From positions 62,001 through 126,000 of the forward strand of contig JBMOQH010000025.1 in NCBI GenBank assembly GCA_049322795.1: a stretch of DNA of 64,000 nt. Direction: 5' to 3'. The notes under the pieces are model-generated. The model saw only the letters and a list, made by a program, of their open reading frames with translations, ran no database searches and had not been told where the DNA came from. Positions 27,538 through 36,827 of this stretch are shown here, piece after piece. The stretch is from Immundisolibacter sp049322795 (GTDB lineage: Bacteria > Pseudomonadota > Gammaproteobacteria > Immundisolibacterales > Immundisolibacteraceae). The translations under genes and the position numbers were made by a program. Each line of letters opens with the position of its first letter. The stretch's first letter is position 1.

Positions 27538-29190
27538 ATGAACGATCCCCGCGGAGCGCCTCCGGCAGCCGCCGACTTTGACGCCGTCATCGTCGGCGCC
27601 GGCTTTGCCGGCCTGTACATGCTGTACCGCCTGCGCGAGGCCGGCTTCTCGGCCCGCGTCTACGAGGCCGGCGATGGCGTCGGCGGCACCTGGTTCTGGA
27701 ACCGCTACCCCGGCGCGCGCTGCGACATCGAGAGCGTGGACTATTCCTACTCCTTCTCGCCCGAGCTCGAGCAGGAATGGCAGTGGACCGAGCGCTATCC
27801 GCGCCAGCCGGAGATCCTGGCCTACCTCAACCACGTCGCCGACCGCTTCGACCTGCGCCGCGACATCGCGCTCGAAACCCGCGTCACCGCCGCCCGCTTC
27901 GACGAGGGCACGGGCCTGTGGTGCATCGAAACCGACCGCGGCGAGCGCTGCACGGCACGCCATTGCGTGATGGCGACGGGCTGCCTGTCGGTGCCCAAGG
28001 CGCCGGAGCTGCCCGGCATCGAGCGCTTCGTCGGCGCCACCTATCTGACCGCCGCCTGGCCCAGGCAGGACGTCGACTTCGCCGGCCTTCGGGTGGGAGT
28101 GATCGGCACCGGTTCGACCGCCATTCAGGTCATCCCGCAGGTGGCGCGCCAGGCCAGGCACCTGACGGTGTTCCAGCGCACCGCCAACTTCAGCGTGCCG
28201 GCGCGCAACGGTCCGCTGCCGGCCGCCGAGCAGCAGCGCGTCAAGGCGGGCTACCGCGAACGCCGCGAGCAGAGCCGCCGGTCGCTGTTCGGCATTCCCG
28301 TCTCGATGCCCGACACGCCGCGGCGCACGCGCGACATTCCGCTGGCGGAGCTGAACGCGACGCTCGATGCGCTGTGGGCGCAGGGCGGCGCCATGAGCCT
28401 GCTGGCCGCCGCGCCGGACGTGCTGATGGACCCCGAGGCCAACGCGCGCGTGGCCGAGTTCGTGCGCCAGAAAATCCGCGCCGCGGTCAAGAATCCCAAA
28501 ACCGCCGAGCTGCTGTGCCCGAACACGCACCCGCTCGGCACCAAGCGCCTGTGCCTGGACACCGAGTATTACGAGACCTTCAACCGCGACAACGTGACCC
28601 TGGTCGACCTGCGCGCCACGCCGATCGAAACGCTGACCGAGCATGGCCTGCGCACCACGGACGCCGACTACCCGCTCGATGCGCTCATCTTCGCCACCGG
28701 CTTCGACGCCATGACCGGCGCGCTGTTCGCCATCGACATCCGCGGCCGCGCCGGCCGCCGCCTGCGCGACGACTGGGCCGACGGGCCGCACACCTATCTC
28801 GGGCTTGCCAGCACCGGCTTCCCGAACCTGTTCCTGATCACCGGCCCGCAGAGCCCGTCGGTATTCACCAACATGGTGCCGTCCATCGAGCAGCACGTGG
28901 ACTGGATCGCCGATTGTCTCGACTACCTGCGCGCGCACCGCATCGCGCGCATCGAGGCGAGCCCCGGCGCCCAGGCCGACTGGGTGGCGCACGTGGCGGC
29001 GGTGGCCAACGCCACGCTGATGCCGCAGACCGATTCCTGGTACGTCGGCGCCAACGTGCCGGGCAAGCCGCGCGTGTTCACGCCGTACCTGGGCGGTTTG
29101 GGACCGTACCGCCAGCGCTGCGATCAGGTGGCCGCGCAGGGCTACGCCGGCTTCGAACTCACCCCCGCCCCTGCGACCGCCCGAGCCTGA
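27538..29190 (+). CDS. Flavin-containing monooxygenase, Baeyer-Villiger type with an altered fingerprint
   Basis: FAD/NADPH enzyme of 550 residues. The N-terminal FAD motif (VIVGAGFAGLYMLY), the GGTWFWNRYPGARCD segment and the NADPH-binding VGVIGTGSTAIQVIP match cyclohexanone monooxygenase relatives. The Baeyer-Villiger fingerprint FxGxxxHxxxW is present as F164-V-G-A-T-Y-L-T-A-A-W, so the usual His is Leu170. GAGGAG lies before the ATG. Substrate unknown; it probably oxidises a ketone or related compound, if active. Confidence 0.88.
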   Translation: MNDPRGAPPAAADFDAVIVGAGFAGLYMLYRLREAGFSARVYEAGDGVGGTWFWNRYPGARCDIESVDYSYSFSPELEQEWQWTERYPRQPEILAYLNHVADRFDLRRDIALETRVTAARFDEGTGLWCIETDRGERCTARHCVMATGCLSVPKAPELPGIERFVGATYLTAAWPRQDVDFAGLRVGVIGTGSTAIQVIPQVARQARHLTVFQRTANFSVPARNGPLPAAEQQRVKAGYRERREQSRRSLFGIPVSMPDTPRRTRDIPLAELNATLDALWAQGGAMSLLAAAPDVLMDPEANARVAEFVRQKIRAAVKNPKTAELLCPNTHPLGTKRLCLDTEYYETFNRDNVTLVDLRATPIETLTEHGLRTTDADYPLDALIFATGFDAMTGALFAIDIRGRAGRRLRDDWADGPHTYLGLASTGFPNLFLITGPQSPSVFTNMVPSIEQHVDWIADCLDYLRAHRIARIEASPGAQADWVAHVAAVANATLMPQTDSWYVGANVPGKPRVFTPYLGGLGPYRQRCDQVAAQGYAGFELTPAPATARA

Positions 29191-29196
29191 CCAGAC

Positions 29197-29343
29197 GCCG
29201 AAAAATTCCGTCCATGGAATTTTTCGGCTCGCCTCGTCGCGGGACACGCCCGCGACGGGCTCCATGAATCAAGCACTTCCTGCTTGATTCATGCCGGGGC
29301 ATCCTGCCCCTGACGGGAAACGCTGAACCGATCAGCGTTTCCC
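29197..29343. repeat. Tandem array of five hairpins between monooxygenase and SDR genes
   Basis: Five consecutive inverted repeats fill almost the whole gap. Stems are: 29197-29209/29216-29228 (13 bp, perfect); 29235-29243/29249-29257 (9 bp); 29263-29275/29281-29293 (13 bp, perfect); 29296-29301/29305-29310 (6 bp); 29315-29326/29332-29343 (12 bp, perfect). Loops are 3-6 bases. The stems differ in sequence from one another. Such an array could terminate transcription, protect mRNA ends or bind protein. Confidence 0.9.
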
Positions 29344-29361
29344 TTAACCGAAGGAGCATCG

Positions 29362-30153
29362 ATGGACCTGCAACTCACCGGCAAGCGCGCGCTCATCACC
29401 GGCAGCACCGCCGGCATCGGCTACGCCATCGCCGCCAGCCTGGCGCGCGAGGGCGCCGAGGTGATCCTGAACGGCCGCACGCAGGAGGGCGTCGACGAGG
29501 CGCTCGGCAGCCTGCTCGGCGACACCGGCGTGCTGGCCAAGGGCTTTGCCGGCGATCTCGGCAGCGCCGAGACCTGCGCGGCGCTCGCGGCGCAGCACCC
29601 GGACATCGACATCCTGGTCAACAACCTCGGCATCTTCGACGCCAAGCCGTTCGAAGCCATCCCGGACGCCGACTGGCAGCGCTTTTTCGACGTCAACGTG
29701 ATGGCCGGCGTGCGGCTGTCGCGCGCCTGCCTGCCGGGCATGCGGGCCCGCGACTGGGGCCGCATCGTGTTCATTTCGAGCGAAAGCGCCATCAACATCC
29801 CGGCCGAGATGGTGCACTACGGCATGACCAAGACCGCCCAGCTCGCCGTGGCGCGCGGCCTGGCCGAATCGCTGGCCGGTACCGGCATCACCGTCAACAG
29901 CGTATTGCCGGGGCCGACCCGCTCGCGCGGCGTGGCGGACTTTCTAGCCAAGATGGCCGCCGACGCCGGCCAGCCGCAGGCGACGCTCGAGAAGGAATTC
30001 TTCATGCGCGCCCGGCCGAGTTCGCTGATCCGGCGCTTCGCCGAGCCGGCTGAAATCGCGGCCTTGGTCACCTACGTCGTCAGTCCGCTCGCCAGCGCCA
30101 CCACCGGCGCGGCGCTGCGCGCGGACGGTGGCATCGTGCGCAACCCGTTCTGA
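29362..30153 (+). CDS. Short-chain dehydrogenase/reductase
   Basis: NAD(P)-dependent oxidoreductase of 263 residues with the classical SDR layout. Cofactor motif is ITGSTAGIGYAIA, then NNLG, the catalytic Ser region (VFISSESAINIP) and YGMTK with catalytic Tyr and Lys. AAGGAG precedes the ATG. Downstream of the monooxygenase, it may act on the same compound (alcohol/ketone interconversion), though the hairpin array separates them. Confidence 0.93.
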   Translation: MDLQLTGKRALITGSTAGIGYAIAASLAREGAEVILNGRTQEGVDEALGSLLGDTGVLAKGFAGDLGSAETCAALAAQHPDIDILVNNLGIFDAKPFEAIPDADWQRFFDVNVMAGVRLSRACLPGMRARDWGRIVFISSESAINIPAEMVHYGMTKTAQLAVARGLAESLAGTGITVNSVLPGPTRSRGVADFLAKMAADAGQPQATLEKEFFMRARPSSLIRRFAEPAEIAALVTYVVSPLASATTGAALRADGGIVRNPF

Positions 30154-30160
30154 GTCCGCC

Positions 30161-30838
30161 ATGGCCGAAGGCAAATCATTCTGGTCCAGCCTGCCGGGGA
30201 TTCTGACCGCCCTGGCGGGGCTGATCACCGCCGTCGGCGGCCTGCTGCTGGCACTGCGCGGGCCGGCGGCACCCGACGGCGCCACGGTTGCCGAGGCGCC
30301 GGCGTCGGAACCGGCGCCGCTCCTCGAGCGCCTGGGTGTGGCGACCCCGGAGACGCTGACCCTGCGCGGCGTGCCAAGCACGCTCGCGCGCGAGCGCCTC
30401 GCCGCGGCGCTGACCAGGAACGGCCTGTTCGACGCCGCACTCAACCCGGCCGGGGCGGGCGTGGCCAACCGCTTCGAGGTGGAGGTGCGGGGCGAGGCGC
30501 GCATCGTGCGTGATGCGGCCACCGGTCTTGCCTGGCAGGTCGACGGCACCGGCGGGCTCGACTACGCCACGGCCGAATCCAGGCTGGCCGCACTCAATGC
30601 CCAGACCTTCGCCGGTTACGGCGACTGGCGCCTGCCGACGGCCGAGGAAGCCGCCTCCCTGATGGAACCGGCGGCGCCGAACGGCCGCCACATCGATGAT
30701 GTCTTCGGCAGCGGCGTCAACTTCATCTGGACCGCCGACCGCAGCCCGGACGGCAAGGTCTACGTGGCCTACTGGGCGGACGGCCGCCTGTCGGCCGAGC
30801 GGTCAGACTTTCACGCCTGGCTGCGCGCGGTGCGCTGA
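30161..30838 (+). CDS. Membrane-anchored DUF1566 (Lcl C-terminal-type) protein
   Basis: A 225-residue protein with one hydrophobic segment (about residues 11-30) and then a soluble domain. The C-terminal part shows the DUF1566 pattern: a GLAWQVDG strand, YATAESRLAALNAQTFAGYGDWRLPTAEEAASL (about residues 133-165) and a terminal TADRS...WLRAVR. Likely periplasmic. Function unknown. It starts 7 bases after the SDR stop, so it may share its transcript. Confidence 0.82.
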   Translation: MAEGKSFWSSLPGILTALAGLITAVGGLLLALRGPAAPDGATVAEAPASEPAPLLERLGVATPETLTLRGVPSTLARERLAAALTRNGLFDAALNPAGAGVANRFEVEVRGEARIVRDAATGLAWQVDGTGGLDYATAESRLAALNAQTFAGYGDWRLPTAEEAASLMEPAAPNGRHIDDVFGSGVNFIWTADRSPDGKVYVAYWADGRLSAERSDFHAWLRAVR

Positions 30839-30998
30839 CGATCGGTCGGCGCGCTCGCGGCCGCCGCGGGCCTGGCCGCCCCCGCGCCCGCAGAGCCAAC
30901 CTGTGCTGTGTTGATTCACAGCTAAAGCGTCGCCGGAATGGGCCGATAAGGGCATACCAACCCAGGCTGGATTCGGCCCACCGGCGACCACTGCAGCG

Positions 30999-33752
30999 AT
31001 GACATCGACCACCGCCCTGCGCGCATTGTTGACGGGCATCAACCAGGTGACGCTTGGCGTGGCGGTGGCCATCGTGGCGCTGGTGGTGGTGATCAGCAGC
31101 TTCACGCTGGGTGTTTGGGGGCTGGTCGACGCCAGCCGCGTGCAGGCCCGGGTGCTGTCGCAGAACACCTTCGCCGCGCTCAGCCACGAGGACCGGGCCG
31201 CCGCGGCGCGGGCGCTGGAGTTCCTGCGATTCTCGCCGAACGTCATCGTGGCGGCGCTGTACGGCCCTGACGGCCGCCTGTTCACCACCTATCTGCGCAG
31301 CGGCGAGGCACCGCCGCAACTGTACGACGCGGCCACCGGCAAGCGCCTGTTCAGTCCCAGCCGGCTGACCGTGGAGCAGGCCGTCGACGACGGCGCCAAC
31401 GCCCGCGGCCGCCTGGTGCTGACCATCAGCCTCGCCGGCGTCTACAAACAATCGGCCGGCCTGCTGCTGGCCATCATCCTGGCCACCGCGCTGGCATTCG
31501 GCATCAACCGCGCGTTGCTGCGGCGCCTGAACGGGCGGGTGCTGGGGCCGCTCGGCGAGCTTGGCGATCTCATGCAGCAGGTGTCCCACGCCGGTGATTA
31601 CAGCCTGCGTGCGCTGCCGAGCGGGATTACCGAACTCGCCATGCTCGGCAGCGGCTTCAACGCCATGCTCGAACAGATCGACGAGCGCGACCGGCGTCTG
31701 GAAGCCCAGCGGGCACGCCTGGAACACGAGGTCGTCGCCCGGACCGCGCAGCTGGTGCTGGCCAAGGAATCGGCCGAGGCGGCCAGCCAGGCCAAGAGCG
31801 AATTCCTGGCCACGATGAGCCACGAGATCCGCTCGCCGATGAACGGTGTGCTCGGCATGAACGAGCTGCTGATCGACAGCGAGCTGCAACCGCAGCAGCG
31901 CGAGTGGGCGCTGGCGGTGCGCAGTTCCGGGCGGCATCTGCTCGGGGTGATCAACGACATCCTGGATTTCTCCAAGATCGAATCGGGCAAGCTCACCCCG
32001 GAAGTCGCGGATCTCGACCTGGCCGAGGTGGTCGAGGAGGCGGCCAGCATGTTCGCCCAGCCGGCGCAGGCCAAGGGGCTCGAGCTGCTCGTGCAGTTCA
32101 CGCCACCGGACGCGCCGCTGGCGCTGCGCGGCGATGCATTCCGCCTGCGACAGGTGGTGGCCAACCTGCTCAGCAACGCCGTCAAGTTCACCGCCCGCGG
32201 CCAGGTGCTGGTGCGCGTCGCGCTGCTCTCGGAGGCCGACAGCGGCGTAGCGGTGCAGATCAGCGTGCAGGACAGCGGCCCCGGCATCCCGTGCGAAGCG
32301 CAGGACAGAATCTTCGAGCACTTCGCCCAGGCGGACGGTTCGACCACCCGGCAGTACGGTGGCACCGGGCTTGGGCTGGCCATCTGCCGGCGCCTGCTCG
32401 GTCTCATGGGCGGCTCCATCCGTGTCGACAGCACACCCGGCAAGGGGGCGAATTTCATCGTCGACCTGCTCTTGCCGAGGGCGCAGGCGGCAGCCGTGGC
32501 GCCGGTCGACCCGGCGCTGGCCGACAAGCGCGTCCTGGTGGTGGAACACGGCCGCGGCGGCCGCGAGATCCTGCGCGAGCAGCTGCACGCCTGGCGGATG
32601 CAGGTGCAGGCGGTCGACAACGGCATGAGCGCTCAATCGGCGCTGGCCGACGCGGCGCGCGCCGGCCGTCCCTTCGACCTGGTCCTGATGGACATGCACC
32701 TGCCGCAGACGGACGGTCTGACCCTGGCCAAGCTGATCGCGCGCCACACCGGCGAGGGCAAGACCCGCCTGATCGGCCTCACCGCGGGCTACGCGCACGT
32801 CGACGCTGAGGCCTGGGCCGCGACCGGCATCGTCGCGCAGTTGAGCAAGCCGATCCGTCGCAGCGAGCTGCATCGCGTGCTGGCGGCGGTGCTCAAGGGC
32901 AAGCCGGTGGATTCGGGCGAGTTGCCGGCGGACGCCGCCGCGGCGCTCATGAAACTCCAGGGCCGGGTGTTGCTGGTCGAGGACAACCCCATCAACCAGG
33001 GCGTCGCGACCGCCATGCTCGACAGGCTCGGCCTCGCATGGGGGCTCGCCGGCAACGGCCAGGAAGCGGTGGCGCAGATGCGCGATTCGGCCTTCGATCT
33101 GGTGCTGATGGATTGCCAGATGCCGGTGATGGATGGCTTCCAGGCCACCGCCGCCATCCGCGCCCTGCCGAACGCGGGCGCGGCCGGGGTGCCGATCGTC
33201 GCGCTGACTGCCAACACCATGCCGGGCGACGAGCAAAGCTGCCTGCAGGCCGGCATGAACGGCTTTCTCGCCAAGCCCTACACCATCAACAGCCTGCAGT
33301 CGACGCTGTCGCGCTGGCTGCCGGTGAGCGGCGAAAGCGTGACCCAACCCCTGTCCCCGGCGCCCCCGCCGCAGGCGGAAGCGACGCCGGCGCCGGCGGC
33401 CGTCCTGAACCGCAAGGTGCTCGATACGCTGCGCGAGCTCGATGCGCCGGGCAGCACGGCGCTGGTGTCGCAGCTGGTGCAGTCGTTCCTGGACGCCGCC
33501 GAGGGCAATCTCGAACGGGTCGAGATCGCGGTGGCGACCGGCGACAGCTCCACGCTCGCCAAGGCCGCCCATCCGGTCGCGTCGAGCGCCGCCATGCTGG
33601 GCGCTGACGCCCTGGCTACCGGTTATCGGGAGCTCGAGCGCTGTGGTCGCGACGCCCGCATCGACGATGCGCGTTCCTGCCTCGAGCGCGTACGGCGCGA
33701 GCAGCAGCGCGCGGTGCAGTCGCTGCGCGAGCTGCTGACGGAGGCGGCGTGA
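30999..33752 (+). CDS. Hybrid sensor histidine kinase with two receiver domains and HPt
   Basis: A 917-residue sensor. Two membrane segments (about 20-42 and 152-172) flank a periplasmic sensor region; HAMP and a coiled coil follow. The HisKA domain has phospho-acceptor His275 (MSHEIRSPMNGVLGM) and the ATPase domain ends with GGTGLGLAICRRLL. Receiver 1 keeps Asp565 but lacks the usual acidic pair near its start (VVEHGRG). Receiver 2 is canonical (VEDNPINQ, Asp705). The HPt domain has His858 in AHPVASS. Overlaps the next gene as GTGA. Confidence 0.93.
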   Translation: MTSTTALRALLTGINQVTLGVAVAIVALVVVISSFTLGVWGLVDASRVQARVLSQNTFAALSHEDRAAAARALEFLRFSPNVIVAALYGPDGRLFTTYLRSGEAPPQLYDAATGKRLFSPSRLTVEQAVDDGANARGRLVLTISLAGVYKQSAGLLLAIILATALAFGINRALLRRLNGRVLGPLGELGDLMQQVSHAGDYSLRALPSGITELAMLGSGFNAMLEQIDERDRRLEAQRARLEHEVVARTAQLVLAKESAEAASQAKSEFLATMSHEIRSPMNGVLGMNELLIDSELQPQQREWALAVRSSGRHLLGVINDILDFSKIESGKLTPEVADLDLAEVVEEAASMFAQPAQAKGLELLVQFTPPDAPLALRGDAFRLRQVVANLLSNAVKFTARGQVLVRVALLSEADSGVAVQISVQDSGPGIPCEAQDRIFEHFAQADGSTTRQYGGTGLGLAICRRLLGLMGGSIRVDSTPGKGANFIVDLLLPRAQAAAVAPVDPALADKRVLVVEHGRGGREILREQLHAWRMQVQAVDNGMSAQSALADAARAGRPFDLVLMDMHLPQTDGLTLAKLIARHTGEGKTRLIGLTAGYAHVDAEAWAATGIVAQLSKPIRRSELHRVLAAVLKGKPVDSGELPADAAAALMKLQGRVLLVEDNPINQGVATAMLDRLGLAWGLAGNGQEAVAQMRDSAFDLVLMDCQMPVMDGFQATAAIRALPNAGAAGVPIVALTANTMPGDEQSCLQAGMNGFLAKPYTINSLQSTLSRWLPVSGESVTQPLSPAPPPQAEATPAPAAVLNRKVLDTLRELDAPGSTALVSQLVQSFLDAAEGNLERVEIAVATGDSSTLAKAAHPVASSAAMLGADALATGYRELERCGRDARIDDARSCLERVRREQQRAVQSLRELLTEAA

Positions 33753-35902
33753 GCGCGCCCACGCGATCGATCCTGGTGGTCGACGACGCGCTCGACGCGC
33801 GCCTGGTCATGCAGGCGGTTCTGCGCCGGTCTGGTTACGAGGTCCGCCTGGCCGAGGATGGCGACGCCGCGCTGCGCGCGTTCCGCGAACAGCCGGCGGA
33901 TCTGGTGATGCTGGATGTCGACATGCCGGGCCGCAGCGGCTACGAGGTGTGCGCCGAACTGCGCGCGCACGCCGGTCCGTTGTTGCCGATCGTCATGGTC
34001 ACCGGTCTCGACGACATGGCATCCGTGCAGGCGGCCTACGACTGCGGGGCGACCGATTTCATCGCCAAGCCGATCAACTGGCCACTGATCGGCCACCGCC
34101 TGAATTACCTGTTCCGTGCCCATGAGACGACGCTGAGCCTGAGCGCCGCCGAGTCGCAGATGGCGGCGATCCTGGAGGCACTGCCGGACCACCTGGCTGA
34201 GCTGGACATCGAGGGGCGCATCATCGACGTATGGATGCCCGGCTCGGCGTCGCTGGCGGGGTTTGATGGCAGCGTCGTTGGCCGCAATCTGGTCGACGTC
34301 CTGCCGGCGCAGGCGGCGCGCGTGTGCCTGGCGGCGCTGCACGCGGCGCGCGACGAGGGCATCTCGAATGGCCACCAGTTCGAGCTGCCGCACGACGGCG
34401 GGCACAGCTGCTTCGAACTGTCGGTATCGCGCAAGGCGGGCGCGCGCGGTGCGGCATCACATTACCTGGTGCTGGTGCGCGACATCAGCGCGCGCAAGGA
34501 CGCCGAGCGACGTATCGCCCAGCTGGCGTATTTCGACGGCCTGACCGGCCTGCCGAACCGCCAGTCATTTCTCGAGCGGGTCGATCAGCGGATACGCCAC
34601 GGCGCCGATCGCGACGAGCAGCTGGCAGTGCTGTTCATCGACCTCGACGGCTTCAAGAACGTCAACGACACCCTGGGGCACAAGGCGGGCGATCTGGTGC
34701 TGCAGGCGGCGGCCGATCGCCTGCGCGCCAGCCTGCGCCCGACGGATGTGCTGGAGCGTGTGATTGGCGGCCCGGAGGTCGAACTGGGGCGCCTGGGTGG
34801 CGACGAGTTCACGGTGCTGCTGGGTGAGATCGCGCGGCCGGAAGACGCGGTTTCCGTGGCCAAACGCCTGGGCCGGGCAATGCGTCAGCCGTTCGAGGTC
34901 GAGGGCCGCGTCCTCACGCTGGACAGCAGCATCGGCGTCGCCATTTACCCGCAGGACGGCGCGGATGGCGAGACGCTGCTCAAGTATGCCGACACGGCGA
35001 TGTACCAAGCCAAGCGTGCCGGTCGCGGCAACGTAGAGTTGTACAGCGCCGAGCTGACGGAGCGGCTGAACCGGCGCATGGCGCTCGAAGCGAGCCTGCG
35101 CGTGGCGCTGGAGCGGGACGAGTTCCGGCTGGTCTATCAGCCGCAGGTCGAGCGGGTGTCCGGGCGCGTGCATTCGGTCGAGGCGCTGCTGCGCTGGCAC
35201 CATCCGGAGCGTGGCGTGGTGTCGCCGCTGGAATTCATTCCCCTGGCCGAAGAAACGGACCTGATCGAGCGCATCGGGCAGTGGGTGCTGCGCACCGCTT
35301 GCGCGGACGCGGCGACCTGGATGCGGGCCGGCAGGCCGATGGCCGTTGCGGTGAACCTGTCGGCGAAGCAGTTTCGCTCCGCAGGCCTGCCGGGGCAGGT
35401 GTTGGCGGCGCTGGCGGAAAGCGGGCTGCCGGCGCAGCTGCTCGAGGTGGAGATCACCGAAAGCCTGCTGATGGACAACACCGAGACCGCCCGTTCCATG
35501 CTGCAGGTGCTGTGCGATCACGGCGTGCGCACCGCGCTCGACGATTTTGGAACCGGTTATTCGTCGCTGGCTTATCTCACGCGCATGCCGATCGGCAAGC
35601 TCAAGATCGATCGGGTCTTCGTGGCCGGCCTGTTGGAGGGTGGCGACAGCGCCGCCATCGTGCGCGCCGTGCTGGCCATGGCCGCCAGCCTGGGCATGGA
35701 TGTGACCGCCGAAGGCGTGGAGACGCCGGAGCAGGCCCAGGCGCTGGTGGCGATGGGCTGCGCCTACCTGCAGGGGTATTACCTCAGCCGGCCCGTGCCG
35801 GCAGCCGACATTCCGGCGTTTGCCGGCAAGCGCTGGCGTTTCGACCTGCTCGAGTCGCCGTCCACCGTGGCGGTATTGCCGGGCGTGCCGCAACAGGCGT
35901 GA
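33749..35902 (+). CDS. Response regulator with PAS, GGDEF and EAL domains
   Basis: A 717-residue cyclic di-GMP enzyme. The receiver has phospho-acceptor Asp56; a PAS-like domain follows (about 130-250). GGDEF is intact at residues 350-354. The EAL domain is intact from EALLRW at 478, with DDFGTGYSSL, KIDRVF and EGVET. Both synthase and phosphodiesterase activities are therefore possible. The GTG start overlaps the kinase stop, so the kinase's HPt is the likely phosphate donor. Confidence 0.94.
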   Translation: MSAPTRSILVVDDALDARLVMQAVLRRSGYEVRLAEDGDAALRAFREQPADLVMLDVDMPGRSGYEVCAELRAHAGPLLPIVMVTGLDDMASVQAAYDCGATDFIAKPINWPLIGHRLNYLFRAHETTLSLSAAESQMAAILEALPDHLAELDIEGRIIDVWMPGSASLAGFDGSVVGRNLVDVLPAQAARVCLAALHAARDEGISNGHQFELPHDGGHSCFELSVSRKAGARGAASHYLVLVRDISARKDAERRIAQLAYFDGLTGLPNRQSFLERVDQRIRHGADRDEQLAVLFIDLDGFKNVNDTLGHKAGDLVLQAAADRLRASLRPTDVLERVIGGPEVELGRLGGDEFTVLLGEIARPEDAVSVAKRLGRAMRQPFEVEGRVLTLDSSIGVAIYPQDGADGETLLKYADTAMYQAKRAGRGNVELYSAELTERLNRRMALEASLRVALERDEFRLVYQPQVERVSGRVHSVEALLRWHHPERGVVSPLEFIPLAEETDLIERIGQWVLRTACADAATWMRAGRPMAVAVNLSAKQFRSAGLPGQVLAALAESGLPAQLLEVEITESLLMDNTETARSMLQVLCDHGVRTALDDFGTGYSSLAYLTRMPIGKLKIDRVFVAGLLEGGDSAAIVRAVLAMAASLGMDVTAEGVETPEQAQALVAMGCAYLQGYYLSRPVPAADIPAFAGKRWRFDLLESPSTVAVLPGVPQQA

Positions 35903-35918
35903 GGCACGCCCGCCTCCC

Positions 35919-36827
35919 TCACTCGCGTCCCCAGCGCCGATACCGCCATTGCCAGTAGGGCGCATGGGCGCGGATTTCCGACTCGGCGAGGCGATACAGT
36001 GCCTGCAGTGTCGGGTCGTCCTCGCGTAGCGCGCCGGCCGGGGCGGCGAGCGCCGGGTGAATCACGATCTCGTGCAGCGCCGGGTGCAGGAACACCGGCA
36101 CGATGGGCGAGCGCGCGCGGCGCGCCAGCACCAGCGGCCCGGCGGGCATAGCCACGCGCTTGCCGAGGAATTCGATCTCGATGCCGCCGTCGTTCTTGAC
36201 GCCCTGGTCGAGGTAGATCATCACGATGCGCCCGCGGCGCAGTGCGTCCAGCACGCGCGGCGCCGCGGCCTGCTCGCGCTCGATGCGGATCGCCTCGATG
36301 CCCTGCCGCTCAAGGGCCCGGACGTAGTAGCCCGGCGGTACCTGCCGCGCCTCGCGGATGACGATGGTGACCGGGTAGCCGGTCTGCGCCAGCCACAGCG
36401 GCACCTTGGCGAAATGACCAAGGTGCAGACCGACCGCGAGCACCCCGCGCCCGCCGGCCAGCGCCGCGTCGAGATGCGCGCGGCCTTGGGCCGCGATCTG
36501 ACCCATGAACTGCTCGATCGGGATGGCGTCGTCCACCAGTTGCAAAAATTGCAGGGCACCGACGCTAATGTCCGCCAGCGACTCGCGGGCGATGGCGCGC
36601 AGTGTTGCGTCGGGCCGCCCGGGCAGCGCCTGGCGCAGGTTGGCAAGATCACGACGCAATGCGCCCGGGCGCAGGGAGTGGTTGAGCCAGCCGAAGAATC
36701 GGCCTACCGCCAGCGTGGCGCGGGGGTGCGGCGCGAGCAGCCCGGCGAGCGCCCGCAGCGCGCGAAAAACCGCGCGCCGCCCGGCGCGGCGCAGTGGCAG
36801 CAGGTAACGCTTTCTGAACGTGGCCAT
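35919..36827 (-). CDS. LpxL/HtrB-family acyltransferase lacking the usual catalytic acid
   Basis: A 302-residue protein of the lipid A acyltransferase family with an N-terminal amphipathic/membrane segment. The HX4D/E catalytic motif is present as H135-L-G-H-F-A140, so the Asp/Glu is replaced by Ala. The RxxxLD region is retained (IVMIYLDQGVKNDGGI). It overlaps the ABC exporter gene (TGATG), the last gene in this envelope operon. It may transfer an acyl chain by a variant mechanism, or be a diverged member. Confidence 0.8.
   Translation of the reverse strand: MATFRKRYLLPLRRAGRRAVFRALRALAGLLAPHPRATLAVGRFFGWLNHSLRPGALRRDLANLRQALPGRPDATLRAIARESLADISVGALQFLQLVDDAIPIEQFMGQIAAQGRAHLDAALAGGRGVLAVGLHLGHFAKVPLWLAQTGYPVTIVIREARQVPPGYYVRALERQGIEAIRIEREQAAAPRVLDALRRGRIVMIYLDQGVKNDGGIEIEFLGKRVAMPAGPLVLARRARSPIVPVFLHPALHEIVIHPALAAPAGALREDDPTLQALYRLAESEIRAHAPYWQWRYRRWGRE

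Noticed and set aside
30723..33572. A 949-codon antisense open frame across the hybrid kinase
   Set aside because: Low-complexity Arg/Gln/His-rich sequence opposite a kinase with intact domains; a GC-content artefact.
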